DNA from: Moritella sp. JT01
GTDB taxonomy: Bacteria > Pseudomonadota > Gammaproteobacteria > Enterobacterales > Moritellaceae
Length of the DNA stretch: 64,000 nucleotides
Direction: 5' to 3'
NCBI RefSeq assembly: GCF_001574435.1
Contig: NZ_LOCN01000011.1
Coordinates: 147,297 to 211,296, forward strand
Positions within the stretch are counted from its first letter, which is position 1. Each line of letters starts with the position of its first letter. The position numbers and the translations under genes are program-made. This document shows, piece after piece, positions 9,985 through 21,033 of the stretch. The notes under the pieces are model-generated. The model worked only from the letters and a program-made list of their open reading frames with translations. It did no database searches and had not been told where the DNA came from.

Positions 9985-10029
9985 AATAAAGCCCTAACAA
10001 GTCATTCATACACTTGCTAGGGCTTTATT
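9985..10029. terminator. bidirectional terminator between darP and tldD
   Basis: An 18-base inverted repeat with one mismatch (9985-10002 with 10012-10029) has a GCCCTA/TAGGGC core, A/T-rich ends and a short loop. It is followed by a T-run on the plus strand and mirrored on the minus strand. It sits between the convergent darP and tldD genes. Confidence 0.82.
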
Positions 10030-10086
10030 TTTATCCACTGCACTGCACATTACTACAATACACTACAACACAGTACAAATAGCAAA

Positions 10087-11535
10087 TTAGCTACCAGTAC
10101 CACCCACCGTCATACTATCTAGTTTCAGTGTAGGCTGACCAACACCTACTGGGATACTCTGACCTTCTTTACCACAAATACCCACACCTTTATCTAATTC
10201 TAGGTCGTTACCAACCATTGAAATGTGCTGCATTGCTTCATGACCATTACCGATCAAGGTTGCCCCTTTAATTGGCGTGGTGATTTTACCGTTCTCAATT
10301 AAATACGCTTCAGATGCAGAGAATACAAATTTACCCGAAGTAATATCAACTTGACCACCACCGAAATTAGGGGCATAAATGCCCTTCTCAACCGTGCTAA
10401 TGATCTCTTCTGGTGTATGCTCACCAGGTAGCATGTACGTATTAGTCATGCGCGGCATCGGTAAATGTGCGAATGATTCACGACGACCGTTACCCGTAGA
10501 CTCCACACCCATCAAGCGTGCGTTAAGTTTGTCTTGCATGTAACCTTTCAAAATACCCTTTTCAATCAACATGGTATTTTGTGTTACCGTGCCTTCGTCA
10601 TCAATATTCAATGAACCACGACGATTAGCTAGCGTGCCATTATCAACAATTGTGCACAGTGAAGATGCAACTTTTTCGCCAATTTTACCCGCATAAGCAG
10701 ACGTGCCTTTGCGGTTAAAATCACCTTCGAGACCATGACCTACCGCTTCGTGTAGTAATACACCCGGCCAACCCGGACCAAGCACCACAGGCATAGGGCC
10801 AGCAGGTGCATCGATCGCATCAATATTAACTAATGCTTGGCGCACTGCATCTTTGGCATAGCTAAATGCACGTTGCATACCATCTACATCATCTAAGAAG
10901 TAATCAAAACCATAACGGCCACCGCCACCAGCCCCGCCCCGTTCACGCTTGCCATTTTTCTCAATCAACACCGAACAGTTCATGCGTACTAATGGACGAA
11001 TATCAGCCGCGAGTGTGCCATCTGTTGCGGCTACCAAGATCTCTTCATATACAGCCGACAAGCTCACACTTACTTGTGTAACATGTGAATCTAATGAGCG
11101 GGCGTACACATCTACTTCATGTAACAAGGCAATTTTACGTTGCTTATCCATACTCGCTAATGGATCTAACGGCTGATATATTTCACTGCCTTGGGGTTTA
11201 CTCCACGCTTTAACTTTACCTTCACCACCGCTAGCTGCAATACCTCGTGCCGCTTTCGCTGACTGGATTAATGCTTGTAGATTAATGTCATCAGAATAAG
11301 CAAAACCAGTTTTTTCACCGGATACTGCACGTACACCAACACCCCTCTCGATATTAAACGAACCTTCTTTGACGATGCCGTCTTCTAAACCCCAAGATTC
11401 ATGTTTGCAAGCTTGGAAATAAAGATCACCATAATCAAGCTGATTGCCCATCAATAATGACAGTGTACTCTGCAGCTTATCGATATTTAAATCGGCTGGC
11501 AGTAAAATTGAATTTTCGACTTGTTCAAATATCAT
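10087..11535 (-). CDS. tldD: metalloprotease TldD
   Basis: Catalytic subunit of the TldD/TldE heterodimer, a zinc protease acting on extended peptides. The 482-residue protein has the metal-binding motif [13 protein letters not shown] (the HExxxH site, near residue 260), the [10 protein letters not shown] segment upstream, and the C-terminal [19 protein letters not shown] block. Length is typical (Escherichia coli 481). It is read toward darP. Immediately upstream on the same strand are nit, yhdP, rng and maf, a conserved run in vibrio-type genomes, with 8 bases between nit and tldD. Confidence 0.95.
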   Translation of the reverse strand: MIFEQVENSILLPADLNIDKLQSTLSLLMGNQLDYGDLYFQACKHESWGLEDGIVKEGSFNIERGVGVRAVSGEKTGFAYSDDINLQALIQSAKAARGIAASGGEGKVKAWSKPQGSEIYQPLDPLASMDKQRKIALLHEVDVYARSLDSHVTQVSVSLSAVYEEILVAATDGTLAADIRPLVRMNCSVLIEKNGKRERGGAGGGGRYGFDYFLDDVDGMQRAFSYAKDAVRQALVNIDAIDAPAGPMPVVLGPGWPGVLLHEAVGHGLEGDFNRKGTSAYAGKIGEKVASSLCTIVDNGTLANRRGSLNIDDEGTVTQNTMLIEKGILKGYMQDKLNARLMGVESTGNGRRESFAHLPMPRMTNTYMLPGEHTPEEIISTVEKGIYAPNFGGGQVDITSGKFVFSASEAYLIENGKITTPIKGATLIGNGHEAMQHISMVGNDLELDKGVGICGKEGQSIPVGVGQPTLKLDSMTVGGTGS

Positions 11536-11543
11536 CTGAGTTG

Positions 11544-12416
11544 TTACTCTTTATTTTTCAAGCTCGCCGTAAAGCGCGCGTGTTGTAAAATAGGTATATC
11601 AGTACGTACTTGTACTAACTTTTTTTTGTCTAAAACTGCACAGCTTATGCCACACGCAAAGGTTTGTTGCGCCAGTATTTCACCCCAAGGGTCTAAAATA
11701 ACAGAATGCCCCCAAGTATGGCGATTTTGGCCATGGTCACCCACCTGATTCGCCGCCAACACATAACATTGATTTTCTATCGCTCGGGCTTGTAGCAGGG
11801 GTAACCAGTGCGCTTTACCTGTCGCATAAGTGAATGCGGCGGGTAATAATAACACATCAACCTTGGCGACACTGAGTACCCTAAATAGCTCAGGGAAGCG
11901 TAAGTCATAACAGATAGCCATGCCAAACTTAATATCACCAGCGATAAAGGTGGCAACACTGTCGCCAGGTATGAAACTATCCGACTCTTTATACGCTTGA
12001 ACGTTTATGACGGTCTTCTCTTGATTATCACTCGTGGCGGTTAATACTGTAGGTACATGGGCATCAAACAAGTGGATCTTGTTATAATGTTGCACCAATT
12101 CCCCATTCGGGTCAAATACTAAACTGGTGGTATAAATACGCTCGTTACTGTGACTAAGAATAGGGAAAGAACCCGCCACCAGCCAACATTGATATTGCTT
12201 AGCCCAGTCTGCAAGCTGCTGTTGTACAGGCCCTTGGCCTAAGAGCTCTGCATGAGCGAAATAATCGTCTCGATTAGAAAATAATGCAAAATTTTCCGGC
12301 AATAATATTAAGGTCGGTTCAACGCCAGTATTAATCAGCCTAAGTTGCGAGGCTACATACGCTAAGTTTGCTGCAATATCAGCACCAGAGGTCATTTGAA
12401 TTGCCACTAATTGCAT
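11544..12416 (-). CDS. carbon-nitrogen hydrolase of the nitrilase family
   Basis: Nitrilase-superfamily amidohydrolase; members near yhdP and tldD resemble Nit1/omega-amidase or deaminated-glutathione amidase. The 290-residue protein has the catalytic triad Glu41 (LLPENF), Lys113 (YNKIHLF) and Cys169 ([13 protein letters not shown]). The ATG at 12416 overlaps the yhdP stop (TGATG); a GTG one codon upstream is also possible. Deaminated-glutathione repair is the most likely role, judging from the family. The substrate cannot be read from the sequence. Confidence 0.88.
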   Translation of the reverse strand: MQLVAIQMTSGADIAANLAYVASQLRLINTGVEPTLILLPENFALFSNRDDYFAHAELLGQGPVQQQLADWAKQYQCWLVAGSFPILSHSNERIYTTSLVFDPNGELVQHYNKIHLFDAHVPTVLTATSDNQEKTVINVQAYKESDSFIPGDSVATFIAGDIKFGMAICYDLRFPELFRVLSVAKVDVLLLPAAFTYATGKAHWLPLLQARAIENQCYVLAANQVGDHGQNRHTWGHSVILDPWGEILAQQTFACGISCAVLDKKKLVQVRTDIPILQHARFTASLKNKE

Positions 12417-15400
12417 CACTTATTCCTTGTGGTTTCTGACTCTGCAGCGTTGATTAATTTATCGGGTACTGCAATCTGTTTTTTATTCCGTTTTACTTCC
12501 GAAAATACCGGATTGTCAAAATCGCCGCTGAGATTAAATTTAAGCTCAGTGATCACTTCGAGCACTGGCTCGAAAATCTTCGATAAGGCAAATACAGCCA
12601 ATCCCGTTGTTGGCGTTACCGCAAACGCAGTCAATAGCGGTAAACTCGACGTCACATCTGGAAAGAAGCTTAAATTATAATTAATGGTGCGAGTTACTAA
12701 ATCAAGGTAGCCGCTGCCGGTAATCTTACCGCTGCTTGAATTCAGCAAAAAATCGCGATTATTAATCGCGCCATCAGCAATCTGTAGTGAAGCTTCCATA
12801 GATGAATACGGAAAGCCATCATTATACACGTCACTAAAATCTAAACTGAGTCGTTTCACTAATGACTGCAAACTTAATACACTTAAAAAACGAGTACCTC
12901 TATCACTGACATTAGAGATCCGCCCTGCTTTCGTTTTTATCGTCGCGTTACCACTTAACGAGTCGCCATCAATATTAAAAGGGTGATCTTGCCAAGCAAG
13001 ACGAAAATCCACATCGGCAGGCGTTTCCGCTAACGGGCTAATTAATCCTAAGCCCGTCATGAATTCTTCAACACTCTTTGTTTTTAACTCACCCTGTAAT
13101 TGGGTCGACTGGTTACCTTGTTTATCAGTGAACCAACGGCCAGTCATGGCGACCGTTGAATGTTCCATATCAATATCGAGTGCTTTAAGTGTTAAGCCAG
13201 ACGTGCTTTTTATCACTTCTGCAGACGTACTCCCTAAATTAATTTTGCCCAGAATACAGGCTCCACAATTGAAGTTGAAACCTGGGACATCTTGCCAGAC
13301 GAGTGTTGTTGATTTGGCTTCTTGTGCTACATCTGACGGCAATACCAGATCAGGAAAATAAAGATAATCAAAGTCGATATTTATATTGCCGATATCCGGA
13401 ATAACAACCGAACCATTAAACTCACTCGCTTTAAGCTCAATACCCCAGTTACGATAACCTTTTGTCGCCGTTATAGTTAAATCGTTCAAGGGTTGTTGAT
13501 AGTAAGTCGTATTTGCTACCGCTACCTTAATTGAGGATAAGGGCTCTACCGCACTACTCACATCAAATTCACTGTCAGGTAAACCGCCATACCATAATAG
13601 CCACTCGGCGATATCAAGCTCATCAACATTAACAACGATAGCATTGGCCGAATCACTTATCAGCAGTGCATCAACATTTCCAATTTGCACTAATGATTGA
13701 ATGAGCTCTAGCTGTTCCTTAGCGTAATTAACCTGCCCAGAAAAATACATCACATCACTGGCGGTTAATTGAATATTCGCTTGCTTATCATTACCAACCA
13801 CAGAAATATCAGTTGGCCAATCCTGAGTTGCTCTTTTTGCTAATGGCATAGGTAAATCGAGCGTTAGGTTTTGTAAGTCACTCTGCACATCAAATTCATA
13901 GTTAAATCCTTGTTCAGGAAACACCATGTTTAATGAGCCTTTCCAGTCAATACCACCAGAGACATATTGCTGATACTGTGGCATTAACTGAGCCACAATA
14001 TTGTTACTTTCCCACTGACCAGCAAGTTCAACATTTACCTGATAATGCGCATTGTCTTGCGCACTACGAAAACGAATATCAAGTGGTTCGCCGAGCAATT
14101 TTGCCGTTAACGGCGTCGATAACAAACCATCATCGTCAAATGTGAAACTGCCGTTAACATCAGTCAAGGTCAAATCAAGCGCAGGTAAATACATACGGTC
14201 ATTAACTAAGTCTATGTCCCCTTTTAGCACCACTGGATCATCTTCGGTAAATGGAATAACAATATCTATTTTCCCATTAATATCACCAGAAACTTGGAGG
14301 CTGTTTAACGCATTCGTCACTTCCGGTAACGGACTAGAATCAATAAGGGATTTGGCTTGTGCGCCCGTTGTCTTAAATTGCGCTTGAATACCAAGTGCTT
14401 TCACATCGCCTAAACGAGGCAGTTGCACGTCCACACGAGAGATCGCAACTTGATCCAAGTTACCTTTTCGAGATGACATAAATAAATCATCGTTTTGAAA
14501 TAATAACTCAAGCTGTAATTCAGTTAAACTTGGCCATTGCGGATCAAATGCAAACACGGCATCGACGACATTCAGCTTAGTTTGGAATACGCCGTCATTT
14601 TTAGCATAAGGATAATTAGCAAACTCACCAAACCACAATAACTGACCATTATCGGCATAGCCTTGCTTTAACGCGCCCCGCAAATAATCAATTAAGGCTT
14701 CACCCATATATTCGCTTGGGTAATAATAGAAGACTTTACTGGCATCACGTAATTTGAGATCACCCGCAAGGCTTAAGAAAACATTGGCATCCGTGGGGAT
14801 ATCTAATAAGAATTGACTATCGAGGACAAGCTCAGGGGTATCAAGAATAATTTTATCGGCAATGATCTCAATACCACTGCTATTCTTGTTATCAACGGCA
14901 TCAGTATTGCTGTAACGACGCCAAGTAAAGTCTGTCGAAAATTGATTAACCCGAATAGGATGCTCTAGGTACTGGTTAAGATCTAATACCGCATCATTCA
15001 TGTCAATGCTGACCTTGCCAGCCTCTAAATTACCCGTTAGTGCAATATCGACATTCTCAATACTAGGAAAATCCTGCCAGCTTTGTAACTGTAGACCATC
15101 AACCTTCAATTGATAACTTAATTGAGTCCAATCTAGCAGGGGTACTTTAACCTTGATGTCATGCACTAAACCATGTGGATATAGGGTTTTAAGGTCTTTG
15201 AACAAGGCTTCATCAACATGACGAGACAATGCCACAATCGGGGCTAACTTAGACAGTTCCAGTTGATTTACAGCGGCTAATATCTCATCTTGTTGCAACC
15301 TCACTTGTATATCAAGTTGCGGCCACACAATACCATTGGTAACTAACGCCAGATCATGACTATCTAATTGCCAGCCTGAATCAGTTAATTGCCATTGTAA

Positions 15401-16306
15401 ATAGCCGCCCCAGATATTCAAACTTTGTTGTCGCGTTCCATTTTGCCAAGTAAAGGTTGACGGTTGTAATTGTAATAACGCCGATGTCGGTTTGTTATTA
15501 ACAATATCAATCCAGCTTTCAAAACTTAATGCGCCTTGCTTTAAGCCTTCGCGTTTAAATAATACCTTTTCAAACCAATGCGACAAACTCATGTTCTCAG
15601 CCTGAACATACACTTGACCACTGACATTGGTTAAATCATTTTTGGCACTCGTCACATCGACCATAATGCGTAAATTATTATCGGCAACATCATCATTAAT
15701 GTATGCCCAACCTTCACCACGGTGACGACGACCTTGGTTTAACCAAGCAAATTCACGGATATGAATGACTTTTTCTTCGCCGGCAGGCGTTAATACCCGT
15801 AAATTACTGTTGGTTAATTCGAAATTTTTGAGCTGACGGAAAAAAACATCCAGTAAACGGGTTAATTCAGGGGTAGCAAGCTTAGTGTCTTGTTCGGCGG
15901 AGCGTTCGAAAGGAGAGATCGGAAGTTTGATCTGGACACCATCTAAAATTAGATTATTGAGTAGTAATTTCCGCTCTAATAAGCTGTTCCAAAAATCAAT
16001 GCTGATCTTGATACGCTCAACGTCAAAGCCAAAGTCATACGGCAATGACTCATCAAACTTGACGTCTAAGGTATTAATAATTAATACCGGGCCGAATTTA
16101 TACCAGCCCGCATCAATACTTTCTACTTCAATACTTACCGATTGATCCGCCAGCAACCAATCAATCACCTGATCATGATATTGATTCAGGTAGGGTAAAC
16201 TCGCCCGCAATAGGCTAATTGAGACAGCAGAAAAAACAGCTAAGCAGGCGAAAGTATAGAGGCATGCTTTACCACACCTTCTTAGCCAATTGCGTTTCGC
16301 TGTCAC
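12416..16306 (-). CDS. yhdP: AsmA-like envelope lipid transport protein YhdP
   Basis: Large inner-membrane-anchored periplasmic protein of the AsmA-like group. With TamB and YdbH it carries phospholipids toward the outer membrane in enterics. The 1296-residue product has one N-terminal transmembrane segment (about residues 14-32), DUF3971-type repeat beta structure throughout, and the AsmA-like C-terminal region (near SLSGNATIKTKAGRI). Length matches the family (about 1270). It lies between rng and nit, the standard order. Its stop overlaps the nit start by one base, and only one base separates it from rng. Confidence 0.93.
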   Translation of the reverse strand: MTAKRNWLRRCGKACLYTFACLAVFSAVSISLLRASLPYLNQYHDQVIDWLLADQSVSIEVESIDAGWYKFGPVLIINTLDVKFDESLPYDFGFDVERIKISIDFWNSLLERKLLLNNLILDGVQIKLPISPFERSAEQDTKLATPELTRLLDVFFRQLKNFELTNSNLRVLTPAGEEKVIHIREFAWLNQGRRHRGEGWAYINDDVADNNLRIMVDVTSAKNDLTNVSGQVYVQAENMSLSHWFEKVLFKREGLKQGALSFESWIDIVNNKPTSALLQLQPSTFTWQNGTRQQSLNIWGGYLQWQLTDSGWQLDSHDLALVTNGIVWPQLDIQVRLQQDEILAAVNQLELSKLAPIVALSRHVDEALFKDLKTLYPHGLVHDIKVKVPLLDWTQLSYQLKVDGLQLQSWQDFPSIENVDIALTGNLEAGKVSIDMNDAVLDLNQYLEHPIRVNQFSTDFTWRRYSNTDAVDNKNSSGIEIIADKIILDTPELVLDSQFLLDIPTDANVFLSLAGDLKLRDASKVFYYYPSEYMGEALIDYLRGALKQGYADNGQLLWFGEFANYPYAKNDGVFQTKLNVVDAVFAFDPQWPSLTELQLELLFQNDDLFMSSRKGNLDQVAISRVDVQLPRLGDVKALGIQAQFKTTGAQAKSLIDSSPLPEVTNALNSLQVSGDINGKIDIVIPFTEDDPVVLKGDIDLVNDRMYLPALDLTLTDVNGSFTFDDDGLLSTPLTAKLLGEPLDIRFRSAQDNAHYQVNVELAGQWESNNIVAQLMPQYQQYVSGGIDWKGSLNMVFPEQGFNYEFDVQSDLQNLTLDLPMPLAKRATQDWPTDISVVGNDKQANIQLTASDVMYFSGQVNYAKEQLELIQSLVQIGNVDALLISDSANAIVVNVDELDIAEWLLWYGGLPDSEFDVSSAVEPLSSIKVAVANTTYYQQPLNDLTITATKGYRNWGIELKASEFNGSVVIPDIGNINIDFDYLYFPDLVLPSDVAQEAKSTTLVWQDVPGFNFNCGACILGKINLGSTSAEVIKSTSGLTLKALDIDMEHSTVAMTGRWFTDKQGNQSTQLQGELKTKSVEEFMTGLGLISPLAETPADVDFRLAWQDHPFNIDGDSLSGNATIKTKAGRISNVSDRGTRFLSVLSLQSLVKRLSLDFSDVYNDGFPYSSMEASLQIADGAINNRDFLLNSSSGKITGSGYLDLVTRTINYNLSFFPDVTSSLPLLTAFAVTPTTGLAVFALSKIFEPVLEVITELKFNLSGDFDNPVFSEVKRNKKQIAVPDKLINAAESETTRNK

Positions 16307-16307
16307 G

Positions 16308-17783
16308 CTACATCATTACCACATCAAATTGCTCTTGCAAATATAGCGGTTCAGGTTTGATCTTGACCTGTTTACCCATAAACAATTCCAATTCAGCAAT
16401 ACTGTGTGACTCTTCTTTTTCAATGTACTCAGCAACAGTGACAGAGGCATAAACGTTAAACTGATCCGCATCATAAGCACGATTAACACGGGTTACTTCA
16501 CGGAAGATCTCATAACATACCGTTTCAACTGTTTTCACCGAACCACGGCCATCACACGTTGGACAATCCGAACATAACACGTGTTCTAATGATTCGCGGG
16601 TACGTTTACGGGTCATTTCGACTAACCCTAACGCCGAGAAATCATGAGTATTAGTTTTAGCGCGATCATGACTTAATGCGGCCTCTAAACATTCCATCAC
16701 CCGTCGGCGATGCTCAGAACTTTGCATATCAATAAAATCGATAATGATAATGCCACCCAGATTACGTAATCTCAGTTGTCGTGCAATCGCTTGGGTTGAT
16801 TCCACATTGGTATTAAAAATAGTATCTTCAAGATTACGATGTCCGACAAAAGCACCGGTATTAATATCAATCGTCGTCATCGCTTCTGTTTGATCAATAA
16901 TTAAATAACCACCTGACTTTAAAGTTACTTTTCGCTCTAAAGCACGCTGCGATTCATTTTCAACATCGTACATTTCAAAGATAGGACGCTCACCCGTATA
17001 GAGTTCTAACGCGCTGACTAATTCAGGCACATAGGATTCCGTGAATTCACATAACTCAGTATAAGCAAGACGAGAATCGACACGAATCTTATCCAATGGC
17101 GAACCAACAAAATCACGAATAATACGGAATGCTAATGACGGATCTTGATACAACATACTCGCACTTGGATTACTTCTCTGACGCTGTAGCACTTTGCTCC
17201 ATAAACGTTTTAAGTAAGCAATGTCTTGTTCTATTTCTTTATCACGGACGCCATCTGCTGCCGTACGAATGATATAACCACCCAATTCATCAATCTGGGC
17301 TTCGGTAACACGTTTTAAGCGACTACGCTCTTCTTCACAATCAATACGTTGTGAGACACCCACATGAGAACTGCCCGGCATAAAGACTAAATAGCGAGAG
17401 GGTAACGTAATATCGGTGGTGAGACGTGCACCTTTAGTTCCCATCGGATCTTTCACCACTTGTACAGTGATATCCTGGCCTTGACGCACTAACTGAGAAA
17501 TATCTGCGACTTTAAAATGCTTTTTTTCACCCGCGGCAACACACTCGGTATGCGGGACAATATCCGATGCATGTAAGAATGCCGCTTTATCAAGACCAAT
17601 ATCAATAAATGCTGCTTGCATGCCCGGTAATACCCGACTTACTTTACCTTTATAAATATTACCCACGATGCCACGTTTCGCTTCACGTTCTACATGTATT
17701 TCTTGTAATATGCCATTTTCAATCAAGGCAACACGAGTTTCGCTCGGGGTAACATTTACTAATAACTCTGTCGTTATACCCAT
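16308..17783 (-). CDS. rng: ribonuclease G
   Basis: Endoribonuclease of the RNase E/G family that matures the 16S rRNA 5' end and some mRNAs. The 491-residue protein has the N-terminal S1 domain (about 38-125), the 5'-sensor and RNase H-like regions, and the catalytic aspartates in TTIDINTGAF and IIIIDFIDM. The zinc-link pair is in CSDCPTC near residue 405. It lacks the long C-terminal scaffold of RNase E, so G is preferred. It lies between maf and yhdP, as in other gammaproteobacteria, and 16 bases after maf. Confidence 0.95.
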   Translation of the reverse strand: MGITTELLVNVTPSETRVALIENGILQEIHVEREAKRGIVGNIYKGKVSRVLPGMQAAFIDIGLDKAAFLHASDIVPHTECVAAGEKKHFKVADISQLVRQGQDITVQVVKDPMGTKGARLTTDITLPSRYLVFMPGSSHVGVSQRIDCEEERSRLKRVTEAQIDELGGYIIRTAADGVRDKEIEQDIAYLKRLWSKVLQRQRSNPSASMLYQDPSLAFRIIRDFVGSPLDKIRVDSRLAYTELCEFTESYVPELVSALELYTGERPIFEMYDVENESQRALERKVTLKSGGYLIIDQTEAMTTIDINTGAFVGHRNLEDTIFNTNVESTQAIARQLRLRNLGGIIIIDFIDMQSSEHRRRVMECLEAALSHDRAKTNTHDFSALGLVEMTRKRTRESLEHVLCSDCPTCDGRGSVKTVETVCYEIFREVTRVNRAYDADQFNVYASVTVAEYIEKEESHSIAELELFMGKQVKIKPEPLYLQEQFDVVMM

Positions 17784-17799
17784 ATTATTTAGCCCTTCA

Positions 17800-18417
17800 T
17801 TACTTATTCTGTTCTGCCTTAAAGGCTTGAATTAACTGCTCTGTTTGCATTAATGGTAAGCCGACAACAGCGCTATAGCTGCCGCTCATATGGCTAACAA
17901 ATTTACCTGCAATACCTTGGATCGCATAACTACCCGCTTTATCGGTGGGTTCACCGGTGCACCAGTAATCATGCATTTCAGTGGCTGATATTTCTCTAAA
18001 CTGTACCAGAGTAGTCACAACTTCAACCCAGCAACGGCTGGTATCGGCAAGTGCAATGGCGGTCATCACTTCATGTTCATGACCTGATAATAAACTCAAC
18101 ATACGTTTCGAATCTGCTTCATCAACCGGTTTTTCTAACACTTGTCCTGCATATACCACGATGGTATCGGCACCTAACACTACATATTCAGCAGCTGCGT
18201 TAGTGTTTGCCTGCACGGCGTTAGCATTTTCGAGAACCACAGTACCAGCTTGGGCTTTATCGCGTGCTAATCGAGCAACATAATCAGCAGCAAGTTCGCC
18301 CGATTGTTGCTGCTCTTCGACCTCAACGGCTAACACCGAAAATTCGACACCAATTTGCGTCAGTAATTCACGGCGACGCGGCGACTGTGATGCTAAGTAC
18401 ATGTTTATCTGTTTCAT
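17800..18417 (-). CDS. maf: Maf-type nucleoside triphosphate pyrophosphatase (YhdE-like)
   Basis: Hydrolyses dTTP, UTP or modified pyrimidine NTPs to monophosphates (YhdE subfamily, by position between mreD and rng). The 205-residue protein has the opening LASQSPRRRELL, the GADTIVVYAGQVLEKP motif and the SYAIQGIAGKFV loop with VGLPL near the end. It is a few residues longer than the Escherichia coli protein because of an Ala/Asn-rich insert (ENANAVQANTNAAAEY) before the GADTI motif. Such an insert in a loop probably does not alter catalysis. Confidence 0.93.
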   Translation of the reverse strand: MKQINMYLASQSPRRRELLTQIGVEFSVLAVEVEEQQQSGELAADYVARLARDKAQAGTVVLENANAVQANTNAAAEYVVLGADTIVVYAGQVLEKPVDEADSKRMLSLLSGHEHEVMTAIALADTSRCWVEVVTTLVQFREISATEMHDYWCTGEPTDKAGSYAIQGIAGKFVSHMSGSYSAVVGLPLMQTEQLIQAFKAEQNK

Positions 18418-18455
18418 CTTATTATCTTCTGCACGATTAAGCTATCTTATGCCCA

Positions 18456-18938
18456 CTAACTAATAGCAAACTGACGGCGAATTTTACGTAAAATCAAGAA
18501 TATCCATGGCCATATTAACATTGTGGTTAGGATTGACCATAAGTACATCGGTGTTATTGTTATATCAAAAAGTAATTTTTCAGCCCAAAATACCACCAGC
18601 TTGTTTAAGCCTGCTAAAAAGCCGACAACTAATGCTTGTTGCCATAATGATAGATTACGGATCAAACGATGATTCATGGCAATAATATAGATGACAATCG
18701 ACAGTGCTAAAGAATGAATGCCGAGCGGCGCACCTAATAACAGATCGAGCACTAATCCCGTGATCCAGGCATAACCAATATTGACGCGATACGGCAGTGC
18801 CATACACCAATAACCCAATACCAAAAACAGCCAATCAGGACGGAAGTTATTTAAAGGCTCTGGTACAGGTAATACCGTGAGTAATAACGCGATGATTAAG
18901 GTCAAAATTATTTTAAAACGACCGTTAGCATATGTCAT
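18456..18938 (-). CDS. mreD: rod shape-determining protein MreD
   Basis: Integral inner-membrane component of the elongasome, linking MreC with the cytoplasmic MreB filaments and the peptidoglycan synthases. The 160-residue protein consists almost entirely of hydrophobic segments (about five transmembrane helices) with the family pattern RPDWLFLVLGYWCMALPYR near residues 35-55. It overlaps the mreC stop by four bases (ATGA), so the two are coupled. maf follows after about 38 bases. Confidence 0.93.
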   Translation of the reverse strand: MTYANGRFKIILTLIIALLLTVLPVPEPLNNFRPDWLFLVLGYWCMALPYRVNIGYAWITGLVLDLLLGAPLGIHSLALSIVIYIIAMNHRLIRNLSLWQQALVVGFLAGLNKLVVFWAEKLLFDITITPMYLWSILTTMLIWPWIFLILRKIRRQFAIS

Positions 18939-19831
18939 AATGTCCCTTCCTTGTCAGCGTTTGTCGTCGATTCAACATTATTATTTTCAGTGCTATTGTC
19001 AGCCGTATTTTCTTTATCGTCCCAAATAAGTAATACATAGCGGATCCGCTCTAATGCCACAATCGGTTTTGCTTCTACTTGCGCATAAGGTTGGCCCATT
19101 TGATAAGTGAAATCAGTGATTGTAGCGACAGGATAACCTTCAGGGAATACGCCACCAAGGCCAGAGGTGACTAACACATCACCAACTTGAATATCGGTAC
19201 TGTGCGGAACATAAGGTAGTGTAAGACTGTTTAATTCACCGCTGCCATTGGCAATCGCACGAATGTCATTACGCTGTACTCGAACCGGAATGCCATGAGT
19301 AATATCAGCAATCAGTAATACACGGCTGTATGTCGCAGACACATCGACAATTTGGCCAACAACACCTTGTTCGTTTAATATCGGTTGACCAATATAAATA
19401 CCGTCTATCGCGCCCTTGTTAATCACCACTTGCAAGGAAAAAGGATCTGAATTAACGGTGATAATTTCAGCCACTAATTTACGCTGATCGGCATGAACGG
19501 GTGAGTTAAGTAAAGCACGTAGGCGTTTATTTTCTTCTTTCAAGTGTTTAAATTCAAGCAGCTGAACTTGTTGAATAAATAGTTTTTTTCGCTGTTCTTG
19601 AACTTGTTTCTTTAAATCTCGGCGAGTAACAACAGTATTGGATACACCTTTCAGCATTTCACTGGGTATATCGGCCGCATAGATGAGTGGTGATACCGCG
19701 GTATTTAAATAGACACGTACATTTGAAAATGAATCAAATTTAGAATCAAAAATAATTAATGAGAAAGAAGCGATAACTGCAAAGAATAAGCGCAGTTGTA
19801 ACGATGTAGAGGTAGCAAAAATAGGTTTCAT
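18935..19831 (-). CDS. mreC: cell shape-determining protein MreC
   Basis: Bitopic membrane protein whose periplasmic part organises the elongation machinery around MreB and the RodA/PBP2 synthase. The 298-residue protein has an N-terminal transmembrane helix (about 12-30), a coiled coil (about 75-110, LKKQVQEQRKKLFIQQV) and the two beta-barrel C-terminal domain with GVVGQIVDVS and ILVTSGLGG-like (VLVTSGLGGVFPEG) motifs. It has a polar Asn/Thr-rich tail. It lies 60 bases after mreB, with a hairpin between them, and overlaps mreD. Confidence 0.95.
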   Translation of the reverse strand: MKPIFATSTSLQLRLFFAVIASFSLIIFDSKFDSFSNVRVYLNTAVSPLIYAADIPSEMLKGVSNTVVTRRDLKKQVQEQRKKLFIQQVQLLEFKHLKEENKRLRALLNSPVHADQRKLVAEIITVNSDPFSLQVVINKGAIDGIYIGQPILNEQGVVGQIVDVSATYSRVLLIADITHGIPVRVQRNDIRAIANGSGELNSLTLPYVPHSTDIQVGDVLVTSGLGGVFPEGYPVATITDFTYQMGQPYAQVEAKPIVALERIRYVLLIWDDKENTADNSTENNNVESTTNADKEGTL

Positions 19832-19848
19832 TAAGTGAAGTTCTCAAA

Positions 19849-19868
19849 GGATGGCGCGCCCGCCACCC
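19849..19868 (-). terminator. GC-rich hairpin in the mreB-mreC gap
   Basis: Read on the minus strand, an 8-bp GC-rich stem (GGGTGGCG paired with CGCCATCC, one G-U pair) with a 4-base loop ends just before CTTTGAG. It lies between the mreB stop and the mreC start. The U-run is short, so it is more likely a partial attenuator than a full terminator. An attenuator here would give more MreB than MreC/MreD. Confidence 0.4.
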
Positions 19869-19891
19869 TATAGGATTATTGAATCAGGTGC

Positions 19892-21016
<1,125 letters not shown>

Positions 21017-21033
21017 TTATGACCGACAAACTA

